From Myxococcales bacterium (GTDB lineage Bacteria > Myxococcota > Myxococcia > Myxococcales > Myxococcaceae), in contig JACPVI010000023.1 of assembly GCA_016191815.1 (NCBI GenBank), positions 104,871-168,870 on the forward strand: a stretch of 64,000 bases of DNA. Direction: 5' to 3'. Position 1 is the first letter of the stretch, and each line of letters begins with the position of its first letter. The translations under genes were made by a program, and so were the position numbers. This document shows, one piece after another, positions 17,205 through 27,123 of this stretch. The notes beneath the pieces were generated by a model. It did no database searches, was not told where the DNA came from, and saw nothing but the letters and a program-made list of their open reading frames with translations.

Positions 17205-17671
17205 CACCTGGCGCGCGAAACCGCTTCATCCTCGCCGTCGCCTTGCTGGTCGCCGCGGGCGCGCTGGCCTTCATCGCCTTCGGGGACATCGGAAAGAACC
17301 TCGTCTACTACTGGAGCCCGAGCGAGATGCTGGCCCAGGGCGAGCGCGCGTTCGGCCCCACCATCCGGCTGGGCGGGGTGGTGCAGCCCGGCAGCGTCGA
17401 GTGGAGCGCGCAGAAGACGAGCGTGAAGTTCCGGGTGGCCGACAGCCACAAGTCCGAGTCGGCCTCGGTGGTGGTGCACTGCGAGCAGACCCCGCCCCAG
17501 ATGTTCCGCGAGGGCATCGGGGTGGTGGTGGAGGGCACCTTGGACAAGTCGCAGGTGTTCAAGTCGAAGAGGCTGATGGTGAACCACTCCAACGAGTACC
17601 GGCCTCCCAAGGAAGGGGAGAAGCCCGCCGATTGGAAGGGCTCGGTCTCCGAGGCGGCGGAGCAAAAGTGA
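17201..17671 (+). CDS. ccmE: Periplasmic heme chaperone CcmE
   Basis: 156 residues: an N-terminal anchor (residues 10-28), then the OB-fold domain. The heme-attachment motif is the classical HxxxY form, HSNEY with His129 and Tyr133, rather than the CxxxY form found in some archaea and sulfate reducers. CcmE carries heme from CcmC to the CcmF/H ligase. The linker after the motif is Pro/Lys-rich. It overlaps ccmD and ccmF by four bases each. Confidence 0.95.
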   Translation: MTPGARNRFILAVALLVAAGALAFIAFGDIGKNLVYYWSPSEMLAQGERAFGPTIRLGGVVQPGSVEWSAQKTSVKFRVADSHKSESASVVVHCEQTPPQMFREGIGVVVEGTLDKSQVFKSKRLMVNHSNEYRPPKEGEKPADWKGSVSEAAEQK

Positions 17672-19704
17672 GCTCGCTGATCGGCTACGGCCTGGTGCTG
17701 GGCGGCCTGGGCTGCGGCATCTTCGGCGCGGTGGTGGGGCTGTGGGGAGGGCTCGCCCGCCGCGAAGCCGCGCTCATCTGGGTGCAGCGCGCGGTCTACG
17801 GCTTCGCGCTCTGCATGATCGGCTCCAACCTGGCGATGATCGCCGCCCTGCTCTCCCACGACTTCTCGGTGAAGTACGTGGCGCAGGTGGGCAGCCGATC
17901 GACGCCGGTGCTGTTCACCGTGGTGTCGCTCTGGTCGGCGCTCGAGGGCTCCATCCTCTTCTGGGGAGGCATCCTCGGGGTGTACCTGCTGGCGTTCGCG
18001 CTCTTGCACCGCCGCGCTCCGGCGAGGAGCCTCCAGCTCGCCATGGGGGTGATGTGCGCGGTGGCGGTCTTCTTCGCCTTCCTCATCGCCGGGCCGGCGA
18101 ACCCCTGGGCGCACATTCCCAACCCGCTGCCGGACGGGCCGGGGCCGAACCCGCTGCTTCAGAATCACCCGCTGATGATCGTCCACCCGCCGATGCTCTA
18201 CCTTGGCTATGTGGGCATGACGGTGCCCTTCGGGATCGCCGCCGGGGCGCTGATCGCCGGGGAGATGGGCGAGTCCTGGACCGCACCCTTGCGCAAGTGG
18301 ACGCTGGCGCCCTGGCTGTTCCTCACCCTGGGGGTCATCCTCGGCTCCTGGTGGGCCTACGCGGTGCTCGGCTGGGGCGGCTACTGGGCGTGGGATCCGG
18401 TGGAGAACGCCTCGTTCTTGCCCTGGCTCACCGCCACCGCCTTCATGCACTCCACCATGGTCCTCGAGCGCCGGCGGATGCTGAAGCTGTGGACGCTGGC
18501 GCTGGCGCTGGGGAGCTTCGTGCTCACCGTGATCGGCACCTTCATGACCCGGAGCGGCGTCTTCAACTCGGTGCACTCCTTCACGCAGTCGGACATCGGG
18601 CCCACCTTCCTCGTCTTCATCGGGGTGACCTTCCTCTTCTCCATCGTCCTCCTCGTCGCGCGCGGGCATCTGCTCTTGGCCGAGAGCCAGCTCGACTCGA
18701 TCTTCTCGAGGGAGGGGGCGATCCTGTTCCTCAACCTCCTCCTGGTGGCGTTGACCTTCACGGTGTTCACCGGGACCACCTTCCCGCTGTTCGTCGAGGC
18801 CCTGCTGAACAAACGGATGAGCGTGGGCGAGCCGTACTTCAACCGTTTTGCGGTTCCGGGAGGGTTCCTGCTGCTGGCGCTCTTGGGCGCCTGCCCGCTG
18901 TTGCCCTGGGGATCGGCGGACCCGCGGAAGGTCCTGCGCCAGGTGGTGGCTCCCGGCGCGGCCGCGGTGGGGACGGTGGCGCTCTGCGCGATCGCGGGGC
19001 TGCGCGGTTTCTGGCCGCTCGCCATCTTCGGGGTCGCCGCATTCGCCGGAGTGGTCACCCTGGCCGAGCTGTTCCTCCCCGCTCGCCAGCGCATCGCCCA
19101 CCACGGCGAGGGCGCGCTCACCGCCCTGGCCCAGAGCGTCTCTCGCGCATCGCGCCGGTTCGGCGGCTACGTGGTCCACGTCGGGGTGATCGTGATCGTC
19201 GTCGCCATTGCCGCCTCCTCCGCGTACAAGATCCACGCGAGCGGCACGGTGAAGGCTGGCCAGGCCCTCGAGGTCGGCGACTATCAGGTACGCTTCGACG
19301 GGCTCTCCAGCGGCTCTGAGCCGCACCGGAGCTGGACGGCGGCCAACGTCACCATCCTCGGACCCGGGGGCGAGTCGCACTCGCTCGCCGGGAAGGACGG
19401 TCCGCGGATGAACTTCTACGAGCGCAGCACCGATCCGGTCGGCTCGCCGGCGGTGAAGCTCGAGCTGGCGAGAGATGTCTACGTGTCGCTCTTGGCCTTC
19501 GACCCCCAGGCGAATACGGCGAGCTTCAACGCCTGGGTGTTCCCGCTGGTCGGGTGGATCTGGTACGCGATCCCCATCCTGGTGCTCGGCTCGGCGATCG
19601 CGCTCTGGCCGCAGCGGAGGAGGGAGGTGGCGGCTGAGGCGGCGGCTCCGCCTGGCGCCGGGGCGCCTCCGGTGAGCCCGGGCCTTTCGGCTGGTGCCCC
19701 ATGA
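17668..19704 (+). CDS. ccmF: Cytochrome c heme lyase subunit CcmF
   Basis: 678 residues with many membrane segments, close to the usual CcmF length. It starts with GTG in a GTGA overlap. The WWD heme motif ([18 protein letters not shown]) lies near residue 240, with conserved histidines in [16 protein letters not shown] before it. A large periplasmic domain follows near residues 520-620, and a final helix and Ala/Pro-rich tail end the protein. CcmF with CcmH attaches heme to apocytochrome c. Confidence 0.95.
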   Translation: MSSLIGYGLVLGGLGCGIFGAVVGLWGGLARREAALIWVQRAVYGFALCMIGSNLAMIAALLSHDFSVKYVAQVGSRSTPVLFTVVSLWSALEGSILFWGGILGVYLLAFALLHRRAPARSLQLAMGVMCAVAVFFAFLIAGPANPWAHIPNPLPDGPGPNPLLQNHPLMIVHPPMLYLGYVGMTVPFGIAAGALIAGEMGESWTAPLRKWTLAPWLFLTLGVILGSWWAYAVLGWGGYWAWDPVENASFLPWLTATAFMHSTMVLERRRMLKLWTLALALGSFVLTVIGTFMTRSGVFNSVHSFTQSDIGPTFLVFIGVTFLFSIVLLVARGHLLLAESQLDSIFSREGAILFLNLLLVALTFTVFTGTTFPLFVEALLNKRMSVGEPYFNRFAVPGGFLLLALLGACPLLPWGSADPRKVLRQVVAPGAAAVGTVALCAIAGLRGFWPLAIFGVAAFAGVVTLAELFLPARQRIAHHGEGALTALAQSVSRASRRFGGYVVHVGVIVIVVAIAASSAYKIHASGTVKAGQALEVGDYQVRFDGLSSGSEPHRSWTAANVTILGPGGESHSLAGKDGPRMNFYERSTDPVGSPAVKLELARDVYVSLLAFDPQANTASFNAWVFPLVGWIWYAIPILVLGSAIALWPQRRREVAAEAAAPPGAGAPPVSPGLSAGAP

Positions 19705-20285
19705 GTGATGTTGCCCGGCCAGCTCCACCGCGGCGCACCCTGCTCTGGCTGTTCGCGGCCGGGGCGTGCCTGTTCGTGCTCGGCGTGCTCGCCGTCTGGT
19801 GGAAGGCCTTCGGGACGGATCCGCACCGCGTCCCGTTCGAGCTGGAGGGCCAGCCGGCCCCGACCTTCACCCTGCGCCGGCTGGACAACGGCGAGCCGGT
19901 CTCCTTCGACAAGCTCAAGGGCAACCCGCTGGTGCTGAATTTCTGGGCGACCTGGTGCGGGCCGTGCCGTCAGGAGCACCCGGTGCTGGAGTGGGCCGCC
20001 GGCCGCTTCGGCGACAAGGTGCAGTTCTACGGCGTAGTGTTCGAGGATTCGGAGGAAAACGCGCGGAGGTTCATCGCGGAGCACGGGGCGCGGTATCCCC
20101 AGCTCATCGATCCCACCTCGACCATGGCGGTGGACTACGGGGTGACCGGCGTGCCGGAGACCTACTTCATCGACCGGGATGGGATCATTCGCGGGAAGGT
20201 GGCGCAGCCCATCGACCCGCAGACCATGACCGAGCGGATTCGCGAGCTAGTCGCGCCTCCCGCGCCTGATGGAGGTTCGCCATGA
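19701..20285 (+). CDS. ccmG: Thioredoxin-like thiol reductase CcmG/DsbE
   Basis: 194 residues with an N-terminal anchor (residues 13-34) and a periplasmic thioredoxin fold. The active site is WCGPC with Cys86 and Cys89, and the cis-proline loop is GVPETYFID. CcmG keeps the apocytochrome CXXCH cysteines reduced, taking electrons from CcdA/DsbD, neither of which is in this window. It overlaps ccmF by ATGA and ccmH by ATGA. Confidence 0.93.
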   Translation: MSDVARPAPPRRTLLWLFAAGACLFVLGVLAVWWKAFGTDPHRVPFELEGQPAPTFTLRRLDNGEPVSFDKLKGNPLVLNFWATWCGPCRQEHPVLEWAAGRFGDKVQFYGVVFEDSEENARRFIAEHGARYPQLIDPTSTMAVDYGVTGVPETYFIDRDGIIRGKVAQPIDPQTMTERIRELVAPPAPDGGSP

Positions 20286-20794
20286 CTCTCGCTCCTCTCT
20301 TGGCGGCGATCCTGGCGGTGACCGGCTCGGGGCTGGCGGAGCCGCCTGTCATCGCCGAACCCCTGGCGCCGCAGCGGCTGGCCGGAGAACCGCTGGATCC
20401 GGCGCGCGAGGCGCGGGTCCAGGCGCTCGCCAAGGTGCTCCGCTGCCCGGTGTGCCAGGGGCTGTCGATCGCCGACTCGCCCTCCTCGATGGCGCGGGCG
20501 CAGCTCGAGAAGGTCCGCGAGCTGGTGCGCGAGGGAAAGACGGACCAGGAGATCTTCGCCTACTTCGAGGCGCGCTACGGCGAGTTCGCCCTTCTGGAGC
20601 CGAAGGCCCAGGGCATCAACCTTTTGGCCTGGGTCGGGCCCATGGCGCTTTTGCTCTTCGGCTTCTTCGTCATCCTCAGCCAGGTGCGACGCCGGGGCTC
20701 GGCGGTGTCCCCGGCCCAGGGCGGGCCGCCTGCCGCCGCGCCACCCGCCGAAGACGAGTACCTAAGGCAGGTCCGCTCGGAGATTGAGCGATGA
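20282..20794 (+). CDS. ccmH: Apocytochrome thiol-handling protein CcmH
   Basis: 170 residues: signal peptide, the LRCPVCQ redox motif (Cys55, Cys58) followed by the characteristic SIADSPSSMA helix, the YGEFALLEP turn, and a C-terminal membrane helix near residues 115-135. CcmH works with CcmF in heme ligation. A Pro/Ala-rich cytoplasmic tail follows the helix. Overlaps with both neighbours are four bases. Confidence 0.94.
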   Translation: MTLAPLLAAILAVTGSGLAEPPVIAEPLAPQRLAGEPLDPAREARVQALAKVLRCPVCQGLSIADSPSSMARAQLEKVRELVREGKTDQEIFAYFEARYGEFALLEPKAQGINLLAWVGPMALLLFGFFVILSQVRRRGSAVSPAQGGPPAAAPPAEDEYLRQVRSEIER

Positions 20795-21696
20795 CCGAGA
20801 CGAGCTGGATTCCGGGTCTGGTCGTCTTGGTAGCGGGCCTCATGGCTGGCTTGCTGTTCGTGCTGGTGAACCGGCGCGGAGGAAAGGCCGCCGCTCTGCC
20901 CACGGAGGATCGGCGGGCAGATCTGGACCAGCGGTACCGCCAACTGATCGGGCAGCTCAAGGAGCTGAACGCCGACCGCCACCTGTTGGGCGAGGAGAGA
21001 TTCCTGGCGGAGCGGGCGCGGCTGGAGCGGGAGGCGGCGGACGCGCTCCGGGCCCGTGACGGGTTAGTCAAGGAAAGGCCGGCCGCCGCCAAGGAGCCGG
21101 CCAGGGCTCTGGCGGCGGACCAGCCGCGTTCCTCGGCGCTCAAGGGCGCGGCCATCGCCTTCGGAGCAGTTGGGTTCTTCGTGGTGGTCGGGCTGCTGCT
21201 GAGCCAGGAGTCGAAGCCGAAGGTGGACGCTCGCCCGCCGGCCGGCCCGCCGCCGACCGAGCCCCGCGAGGAGAACCCCCACCTCGCGGCGGCGCTCGAC
21301 GCCCTGGAGCGCGACCCGGAGGACCGCGACGCGTTGGTGGGGGCCGCGCACGAGTTGATCCGGACCGACCAGTTCGACCGGGCCGGCCCGTTCGTGGAGC
21401 GCGCGCTGGCGATGGATCCCTACCATGTGGAGACGCGGATCCACCGCGCGGTGCTCATGGCCGCGCAGGGGAAGATGGCGGCGGCGCTCGCCCAGCTCGA
21501 GCACTTAGCCGACACCTACCCGGGGGCGTACGAGGCGAGGCTGTTCGCCAGCGGGATCGCCGCCCAGCTCGGGGACGGCGAGCGCGCCGCCCACCAGCTC
21601 GAGCGCTTCGCGAAGGAGGCGCCTTTGGAGCAACACCCGCCGATGCTCCAAAAGGCCATCCAGAGCCTGCGCGGTCCGGGCGGGAAGGCGAACTGA
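20791..21696 (+). CDS. ccmI: CcmI-like TPR protein
   Basis: 301 residues with an N-terminal membrane helix, a coiled-coil-like charged segment (residues 45-90), a second membrane helix (about 118-138), and TPR-like helical repeats to the end (RDALVGAAHELIRTDQFDRA and following). This is the layout of CcmI, which presents apocytochrome c to the CcmF/H complex. It is the last of nine overlapping ccm genes, so the whole operon could be translated as one coupled unit. Confidence 0.85.
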   Translation: MTETSWIPGLVVLVAGLMAGLLFVLVNRRGGKAAALPTEDRRADLDQRYRQLIGQLKELNADRHLLGEERFLAERARLEREAADALRARDGLVKERPAAAKEPARALAADQPRSSALKGAAIAFGAVGFFVVVGLLLSQESKPKVDARPPAGPPPTEPREENPHLAAALDALERDPEDRDALVGAAHELIRTDQFDRAGPFVERALAMDPYHVETRIHRAVLMAAQGKMAAALAQLEHLADTYPGAYEARLFASGIAAQLGDGERAAHQLERFAKEAPLEQHPPMLQKAIQSLRGPGGKAN

Positions 21697-21702
21697 CGAG
21701 CG

Positions 21703-23073
21703 ATGCGGGGGCCCTCCCTCAGGTCCGCGTGCCTTTCTCTCCTCGCGTTCGTCCCGGGCGCATGCGCTCCGCCTTTTGCCAAGTGGGAGACGCCTTTGGA
21801 GTCTGCGCCGGACCTGAGCGAGGCGGCGTGCCTGGCGTTGCCGGGAGCGCTGCCCGCGGGGGCGCAGCTCGACACGTTCATCTCGCGCTTGAAGTCGATG
21901 TCGGCCCGGCGCGTGCGGTGGGGTTTCACCTGGGCTGCGGTGGAGCGGCAGAAGGGCGTCCTGGATTTCGCCCCGCATGACGGGCTGGTTTCAGGCCTGG
22001 CCGACGCGGACATCGAGCAGACCCTGTTCCTCGGCTACGGAAACCCGCTCTACAGCGCCGCCGGGGCGGCCGCCGGAGGCGACGAGACCTATCCGCCGGA
22101 CGACGCCTCCGAATTCGGCCGCTACTCCGCCGCGCTGGTGGCGCGCTACGGAGCCCGCGTCAAGCGCTGGGAGGTGTGGAACGAGCCGAACGCCGGGATC
22201 CGCTTCTTCAAGCCTCAGACCAACCCGACCGCCTACGCCGCGCTGTTGCAGGCGGCGGCAGCGGGGGTGCGCCAGGCTTGTGCCGACTGCGAGGTGCTGT
22301 TCGGTGGAACGGTTTCCATCGCCTACCCCAACGCCGGCGTGCCGAGCGGTGGCGACTTCATCCGATCGGTGCTCGCGGCGGGAGGGACCGACTTCGACGC
22401 CGTGGCCGTGCACCTGTACATGCTCTACCCGCCCTGCTCGCCTCCCGAAGGCGGGCCAAACGCCTGCGCCTACTGGGAGGGGCGTGCCGAAGTCTCTTTC
22501 GAGACGCAGATCTCCGAGGTGGTCAGCGCCGGTGGGGACAAGCCATTCGACGTCACCGAGATGGGCTGGCCGACCTTCACGCCGGTGAGCGGCAAGGGCG
22601 CGGTCACCGAGGACGCTCAGGCGAGCTGGCTGGTGAGGGGCGCGCTTTTGGGCGCTGCCAAGGGCGCGCGAAGCCTCTGCTGGTTCACCCTGGAGGACGA
22701 GGCGGTCAGCTCCAACTCGCTGCCCGAGGGCGACTTCGGGCTCTACCGCTACGGCGGCGCGGAGAAGCGATCGCTCCGAGCGTTCGGGGAGCTGTTCGGA
22801 ACGACGAACGCAGGCCGATTCATTCGGGACCGCGGCGAGGAGCTGGGGCTCTTGCGCCGGGAGCATGCGCTGCTCTTCGGCGGCTCGGATCGGCTGGTCA
22901 CCTTCCTCTGGCGGGAGGAGTCCGCGAAGCCCAGGACGGTGCGTGTTCGGCTGTTCGGGCCGACCAAGGCGATGCGGCCGGGCCGGGGCGAGGCGGAGGT
23001 GGCGATCGATGGCGGATTCGCCGAGGTTCAGCTCGAGCCGGAGCCGATCGCCCTGGTGAGCACGCGGCCCTGA
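21703..23073 (+). CDS. Clan GH-A glycosidase-like lipoprotein
   Basis: 456 residues with a signal peptide and possible lipobox at Cys21 (VPGAC). The TIM-barrel pattern matches clan GH-A enzymes such as GH39: RVRWGFTWAAVE, then the acid/base Glu161 in VWNEPN, and a likely nucleophile Glu285 in VTEMGWPT. A beta-rich C-terminal part follows the barrel. It may trim or remodel surface polysaccharide. It starts only 7 bp after ccmI, so it could be co-transcribed, although its role is unrelated to cytochromes. Substrate cannot be told from sequence. Confidence 0.75.
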   Translation: MRGPSLRSACLSLLAFVPGACAPPFAKWETPLESAPDLSEAACLALPGALPAGAQLDTFISRLKSMSARRVRWGFTWAAVERQKGVLDFAPHDGLVSGLADADIEQTLFLGYGNPLYSAAGAAAGGDETYPPDDASEFGRYSAALVARYGARVKRWEVWNEPNAGIRFFKPQTNPTAYAALLQAAAAGVRQACADCEVLFGGTVSIAYPNAGVPSGGDFIRSVLAAGGTDFDAVAVHLYMLYPPCSPPEGGPNACAYWEGRAEVSFETQISEVVSAGGDKPFDVTEMGWPTFTPVSGKGAVTEDAQASWLVRGALLGAAKGARSLCWFTLEDEAVSSNSLPEGDFGLYRYGGAEKRSLRAFGELFGTTNAGRFIRDRGEELGLLRREHALLFGGSDRLVTFLWREESAKPRTVRVRLFGPTKAMRPGRGEAEVAIDGGFAEVQLEPEPIALVSTRP

Positions 23074-23179
23074 TTCCCCCGGAGCGGTCCGAGCAGCGCC
23101 GGCCATCTCGCGGGGCCAGCCCTACGACCCGGCGCGACCGTTGGCCCCCCCGTCGCGGCTCCTCCGAGCTTGGACGCGA

Positions 23180-25270
23180 TCATTCTTCGCGGGTAAAGCC
23201 GAACGAGCGATCGACTCCGTCGCGGCGCACGGTGACCGCGACCTTGGAGCCGGGCTCGCCGCTGCTCCGCTCGAAGGCTTCGAGGGCATTTCCCGCCGGT
23301 CTCCCATCGATCGCAATCAGCAGGTCCCCCGCCCTCAGGCCCTCGCGTGCGGCCGGGCCCGTGGGAAGCACCCAGGAGATGGCCACCCCGCCCGCGCTGC
23401 CCTCGAAGGCCGCGCCGATGGTCCCGCGCTCCGCCGCGCTGCCGGGCGGCCTCGATTGCCAGGAGTCGGCGACCGGAACCTCGGCGTGAGCCAAGGCGCC
23501 GGGCTCCACCGAGACCACCAATTTCGAGTGGTACACCGCGCCGGGGCCGGCGGCGGCGGGGTGGGCCGCGATTCGGTAGGAGCCAGGCTCGATGGGACCG
23601 CTCCGGAACGCTCCCGACGAGTCCACCGGCACCTCGATCCGCTCTTTGTCCGCCATCGCTCCGGACCGGAGCAGCGAGACCTCCACGAGTCTTGCGTCGA
23701 GCTCGCCGAGGATCCGGCCCGAGATCTCTCCCGGCCGCTGGAGGGCGAAGTCCGCCTCCTCGGTGGCCTGGGAGCGTACCTTCCCGATCCGCCTCGAGAA
23801 GCGCAGGCCGTCCTCCGCGCGGGCCTCGAGCTGCACCAGGCCAGCTCGCAGGCCGCCGAGCGAATAGCGTCCGTCGGAATCGCTCAGCGCACTCGCCCTG
23901 CCTTTCCACATCGCATCCGCCGGCGGGCCGGCGCTCACCAGCGCTCCAGGGACGGGTCTACCTTCACCGTCCGTCACCCTCCCGGCGACTGCTCCCGGAG
24001 CGATCACCGCGAGCGAGAGGTGCCGCACCTCCCCGGCGGAGAGCGTCACCGAATGAAGCCTGCTCTCTGGCCAATCGAGATGGAACACGTGCACGTCGTA
24101 GGTGCCTTCGGCGAGCGGGCCGAGGTGGAACTCGCCGGCCGCACCGGCCACCGCACGCGCCGCCTCGCCCGAGCTCCGGGAGGGCGTGACTTGGACGATC
24201 GCCCGCGCCGCAGGGCCGTCGGGGCCTTGGACCGCCCCCTCCAGCGCCGCGCCAGCTCCGAGCCGAATCGAAATGCCACGAATCACCTCGCCGGCCCGGG
24301 CGACCAGCGGCTGCGCGAGGGCGCCGGCTTCGTCGCCCCGCCGCCCGGACAGCCACACCGAGCCGGGATCGACCTCCGCGGCAAATGCGCCCTCCGGCCC
24401 GGTCCAGGCGAGCAACCTCTGGCCCGCGCTCTGGAGGGCAACTTCGGCCCCCGCCGCCCGGCGGCCATCAGGGCCGGCCACGATGCCTTCCACCGTGGCC
24501 GCGGGAGGTAGCTCGAGCCTCAGCTCGCCATCCTGCGGGACGTCCACGCTCGTGCGAGCGGGGGCACGCCCTACCGCCCTCGCGATGAGCTGGTAGCGCC
24601 CAGACGCGAGACCGTCCAGCCTGAACAGCCCTCTCGAGTCGCTCGAAGCCGCGAAGCGTCCCTCCTCGGGCGTGGGGGCCTCCTCCGAGGCGGCGATGGG
24701 GTCCGGCACGGCCACAAGCTCGGCGAACGGCACCGCCGCTCCGCTGCCTTCCTCCACCGTTCGCCCAAAGAGGGCGGCACAACGGACCAGCTCGATGTCG
24801 AAGCGTATCCTCGACCGCCCGGCCGGGACCTCCAAGTATCGGCGCTCCGTGGCGAAGCCCTTGCGGCTGACGCTGGCGATGTACACACCCGGATCGACCC
24901 CGACCGATGCCCTGCCCGCCTGATCGGCCGCAGCGCGAATGGCGGGCTTCCAGCGCAAGTCCGGAGCCTCGAAGGGTAAACGCCTCCGCAGCACCACCTC
25001 TGCGCCGCCGGCAGGTGCTCCCCCGGCTCTGACTTGGAACTCCAGGAGGATGCCGGGGCGCCTTTGCGGGGCCTGCGGCTGCGGGGGAGCCTGGGGGCCG
25101 GAGGTGCCCACGCGGCATGCCGCGCCCTCGCGAACCGGCGAGGCGTGTTCGACGGAGGCCGCGCTTCGCGCCGGATCCTCGCTCCGAGCCCAGGCGAGGG
25201 AGAGTCCGGTGGCGGTCGCCGCGGCGAACGCTCCGACGGCCACACACCAGCGCAGAGCGAGACGAGTCAT
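23180..25270 (-). CDS. Secreted protein with carboxypeptidase-regulatory-like repeats and a C-terminal PDZ domain
   Basis: 696 residues with an N-terminal signal peptide. Most of the chain is a series of beta-sandwich units of the carboxypeptidase-regulatory/CNA-B type, recognisable by repeats such as DSRGLFRLDGLASGRYQL, GEFHLGPLAEGTYDV and DGRYSLGGLRAGLVQL. The last 85 residues form a PDZ domain (GGVAISWVLPTGPAAREGL, then AGDLLIAIDGR). No protease domain is visible, so it is probably a scaffold or adhesin in the envelope. It is convergent with the glycosidase gene; the 106-bp gap holds no feature I can name. Confidence 0.78.
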   Translation of the reverse strand: MTRLALRWCVAVGAFAAATATGLSLAWARSEDPARSAASVEHASPVREGAACRVGTSGPQAPPQPQAPQRRPGILLEFQVRAGGAPAGGAEVVLRRRLPFEAPDLRWKPAIRAAADQAGRASVGVDPGVYIASVSRKGFATERRYLEVPAGRSRIRFDIELVRCAALFGRTVEEGSGAAVPFAELVAVPDPIAASEEAPTPEEGRFAASSDSRGLFRLDGLASGRYQLIARAVGRAPARTSVDVPQDGELRLELPPAATVEGIVAGPDGRRAAGAEVALQSAGQRLLAWTGPEGAFAAEVDPGSVWLSGRRGDEAGALAQPLVARAGEVIRGISIRLGAGAALEGAVQGPDGPAARAIVQVTPSRSSGEAARAVAGAAGEFHLGPLAEGTYDVHVFHLDWPESRLHSVTLSAGEVRHLSLAVIAPGAVAGRVTDGEGRPVPGALVSAGPPADAMWKGRASALSDSDGRYSLGGLRAGLVQLEARAEDGLRFSRRIGKVRSQATEEADFALQRPGEISGRILGELDARLVEVSLLRSGAMADKERIEVPVDSSGAFRSGPIEPGSYRIAAHPAAAGPGAVYHSKLVVSVEPGALAHAEVPVADSWQSRPPGSAAERGTIGAAFEGSAGGVAISWVLPTGPAAREGLRAGDLLIAIDGRPAGNALEAFERSSGEPGSKVAVTVRRDGVDRSFGFTREE

Positions 25271-25331
25271 GGCCCACCTCCACGCCGCGAGAGTGAGCCC
25301 GCCGCGCCGTTGGTTTCAGCGGCCGCGGGAA

Positions 25332-26249
25332 TCAGCGACGCGCTCGTCGTCGCGACAGGAGCAAGAGGAGAATCGCCGCACCGGGCGCGAGGCCGCCAAA
25401 GACCCCGCACCCGATCGACTCCAGCCCCGTCGTCCCGGTGTTCCGAGCGACGATCTTCCTGCGCATCTGGGCCAGCTCGCTGCACGGCACCGGCGGCTGG
25501 CCGCGCGGGTAGGTGTCGCAGAACCCGGCAGCCGAGCCTGGATCGATGACCCGCTTGCGCGTCTCCCCGAGCGGCGCCGAGGGCTCCATGGTGGAACCCA
25601 TTACCTCCACGTGGTCCAGGCCGAAGAAGTGGCCGACCTCGTGGGTAATGGTGTTCTGCACGTCGGTGGCGACGCAGGTGGCGGAGATGATCTCCGGCGC
25701 ACAGGGCGGGGAGTTGATGGTGGTGAACATGAAGAAGTCGCCGTCCGCGTGCGGAGAGGCGTTCAGCTCGATGTCGGCGTCGAAGATCTGCCCGGTCCGG
25801 AAGCCGAAGGTGGTGGTGGTGAGCCCGATGGTGCCGTCCGCGTGGTCCCAGCAGGCGTACTTGTTGGCGCACGTCCCATCCGAGGCGCACGGGTCGCCGG
25901 CTGGCACCACGTCGACGCAGTTCTTCTCCCGGAAGGTGATGACGTTGTTCGCCTCCGAGCCCGGAGTCTTGCCCACCAGCACCGTCGCCAGCCTCGGCCC
26001 GCGGGTAATCCGGAAGTCCGAGCAGGTGTCCGAGAGCGCCTGCCAGGTCCCGAACGAAGCGTCGATGGCGACGAACTCCGCCTCCCCGGGGGTGCGCGAG
26101 CTCCCCGCGGCGTGCGCGTTGTAGGTGAGGTCGCGGGTACCCCAGGCGAGGCAGAGGTCCTTCCCCGGCACCGGAGTGCGCTTGTAGTCCTGGGCGGCGG
26201 CCGCCGCGGCCTCGAGCAGAACGAGGGCTAAGGCGGCGCGGGGCGTCAC
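25332..26249 (-). CDS. Matrixin-type zinc metalloprotease with myxobacterial C-terminal tail
   Basis: 305 residues from the GTG at 26249, which overlaps the stop of the preceding gene by GTGA; the longer open frame upstream only shadows that gene. A signal peptide is followed by a metzincin core: zinc site HEVGHFFGLDH and Met-turn STMEPSAP. Many cysteines suggest disulphides. The C-terminus is a Cys (IGCG), a hydrophobic stretch and RRRARR, like the MYXO-CTERM sorting tail that anchors proteins to the outer membrane. The preceding gene encodes a paralog. Confidence 0.85.
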   Translation of the reverse strand: MTPRAALALVLLEAAAAAAQDYKRTPVPGKDLCLAWGTRDLTYNAHAAGSSRTPGEAEFVAIDASFGTWQALSDTCSDFRITRGPRLATVLVGKTPGSEANNVITFREKNCVDVVPAGDPCASDGTCANKYACWDHADGTIGLTTTTFGFRTGQIFDADIELNASPHADGDFFMFTTINSPPCAPEIISATCVATDVQNTITHEVGHFFGLDHVEVMGSTMEPSAPLGETRKRVIDPGSAAGFCDTYPRGQPPVPCSELAQMRRKIVARNTGTTGLESIGCGVFGGLAPGAAILLLLLSRRRARR

Positions 26250-27121
26250 GGGCGCCGCCTCCGGAGCATTCCGAGGAGGAGCGCCGGCGCGGCCACGCTC
26301 CACGGTGCGGCAGCGCAGCCTCCGGCGGCGGGGCCGAGCGCGGCGGGCATCGGGTTGATGACGCAATCGCGGGAGGCGCGGCCCTTCGGGTACACGTCGC
26401 AGACGAACTGCTTGGTGCCAGGATCGAGCGACCGCTTGGACGTCTCCCCAGCCGGGGCGCTCGGGTTCATCGTCGAGCCCGGATAGGTGGTGTGGTCCAG
26501 CCCAAGCAGGTGGCCGAGCTCGTGCGTCATGGTGTTCTGCACGTCGGTGGCCACGCACGATTGGGTGAACGCCGGTGGCACGCAGGGCGGCGCGTCGACG
26601 GTGGTGAACACGAAGCTGCCGGCGTTCAGCTCCACGTCGCTGCCATAGATGATGCCGGTGCTGCGCTCGAACACGGTGGTGGTGAGCGCGATGGTGCCTC
26701 TCGCGTACGCCCAGCAGTCGTAGCGGTTCATGCAGTCATCGAGCCGCCAGCACTGGTCGCTCGGGCCGACTTTGTCGGTGCAGAACGCGGTGCGGAACAG
26801 CATCACGTTCTCGTTGTCCGCCCTTCCGACGTCGTGGCCGATCTTGCTCGAGCTGGTGCGCGAGCCCTCCTTGAGCGTCAGGCTCCCGCACTCGTCCATT
26901 ACCGCCTGCCAGGTCTGCGCCGAGCGGGTGATCGCCGCGAGCTCCGTCTCGCCTGGCGTGTCCGGGTTCCCGTTTGCTCCTTGGCGGTACTCGATGACCG
27001 TTCCGTCCTTCCACCACAGGCAGTGGGAGTCGGGGTCGGACGGGTCCACCCGGCTCCGAACATAGGGGGCGTTGGGGATTCCAAGGGCCGCCGCGAGCGA
27101 GAGAGAGAGGGCCGCGTTCAC
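26246..27121 (-). CDS. Matrixin-type zinc metalloprotease, paralog
   Basis: 291 residues starting with GTG. It has a signal peptide, zinc motif HELGHLLGLDH, Met-turn STMNPSAP and a C-terminal GGCAAA/hydrophobic/RRRRP tail like MYXO-CTERM. It is clearly homologous to the next gene over its whole length (shared CVATDVQNT before the zinc motif and SxKR after the Met-turn), so the pair arose by tandem duplication. Both are probably surface proteases used in matrix turnover or predation; targets are unknown. Confidence 0.85.
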   Translation of the reverse strand: MNAALSLSLAAALGIPNAPYVRSRVDPSDPDSHCLWWKDGTVIEYRQGANGNPDTPGETELAAITRSAQTWQAVMDECGSLTLKEGSRTSSSKIGHDVGRADNENVMLFRTAFCTDKVGPSDQCWRLDDCMNRYDCWAYARGTIALTTTVFERSTGIIYGSDVELNAGSFVFTTVDAPPCVPPAFTQSCVATDVQNTMTHELGHLLGLDHTTYPGSTMNPSAPAGETSKRSLDPGTKQFVCDVYPKGRASRDCVINPMPAALGPAAGGCAAAPWSVAAPALLLGMLRRRRP

Positions 27122-27123
27122 CG

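Noticed and set aside
17308..19728. An 806-codon minus-strand open frame across ccmE and ccmF
   Set aside because: It is the antisense shadow of two well-supported ccm genes and has no recognisable domain.
26250..26558. N-terminal extension of the second matrixin
   Set aside because: It reads through the preceding paralog in another frame. The GTG at 26249 gives a proper signal peptide.
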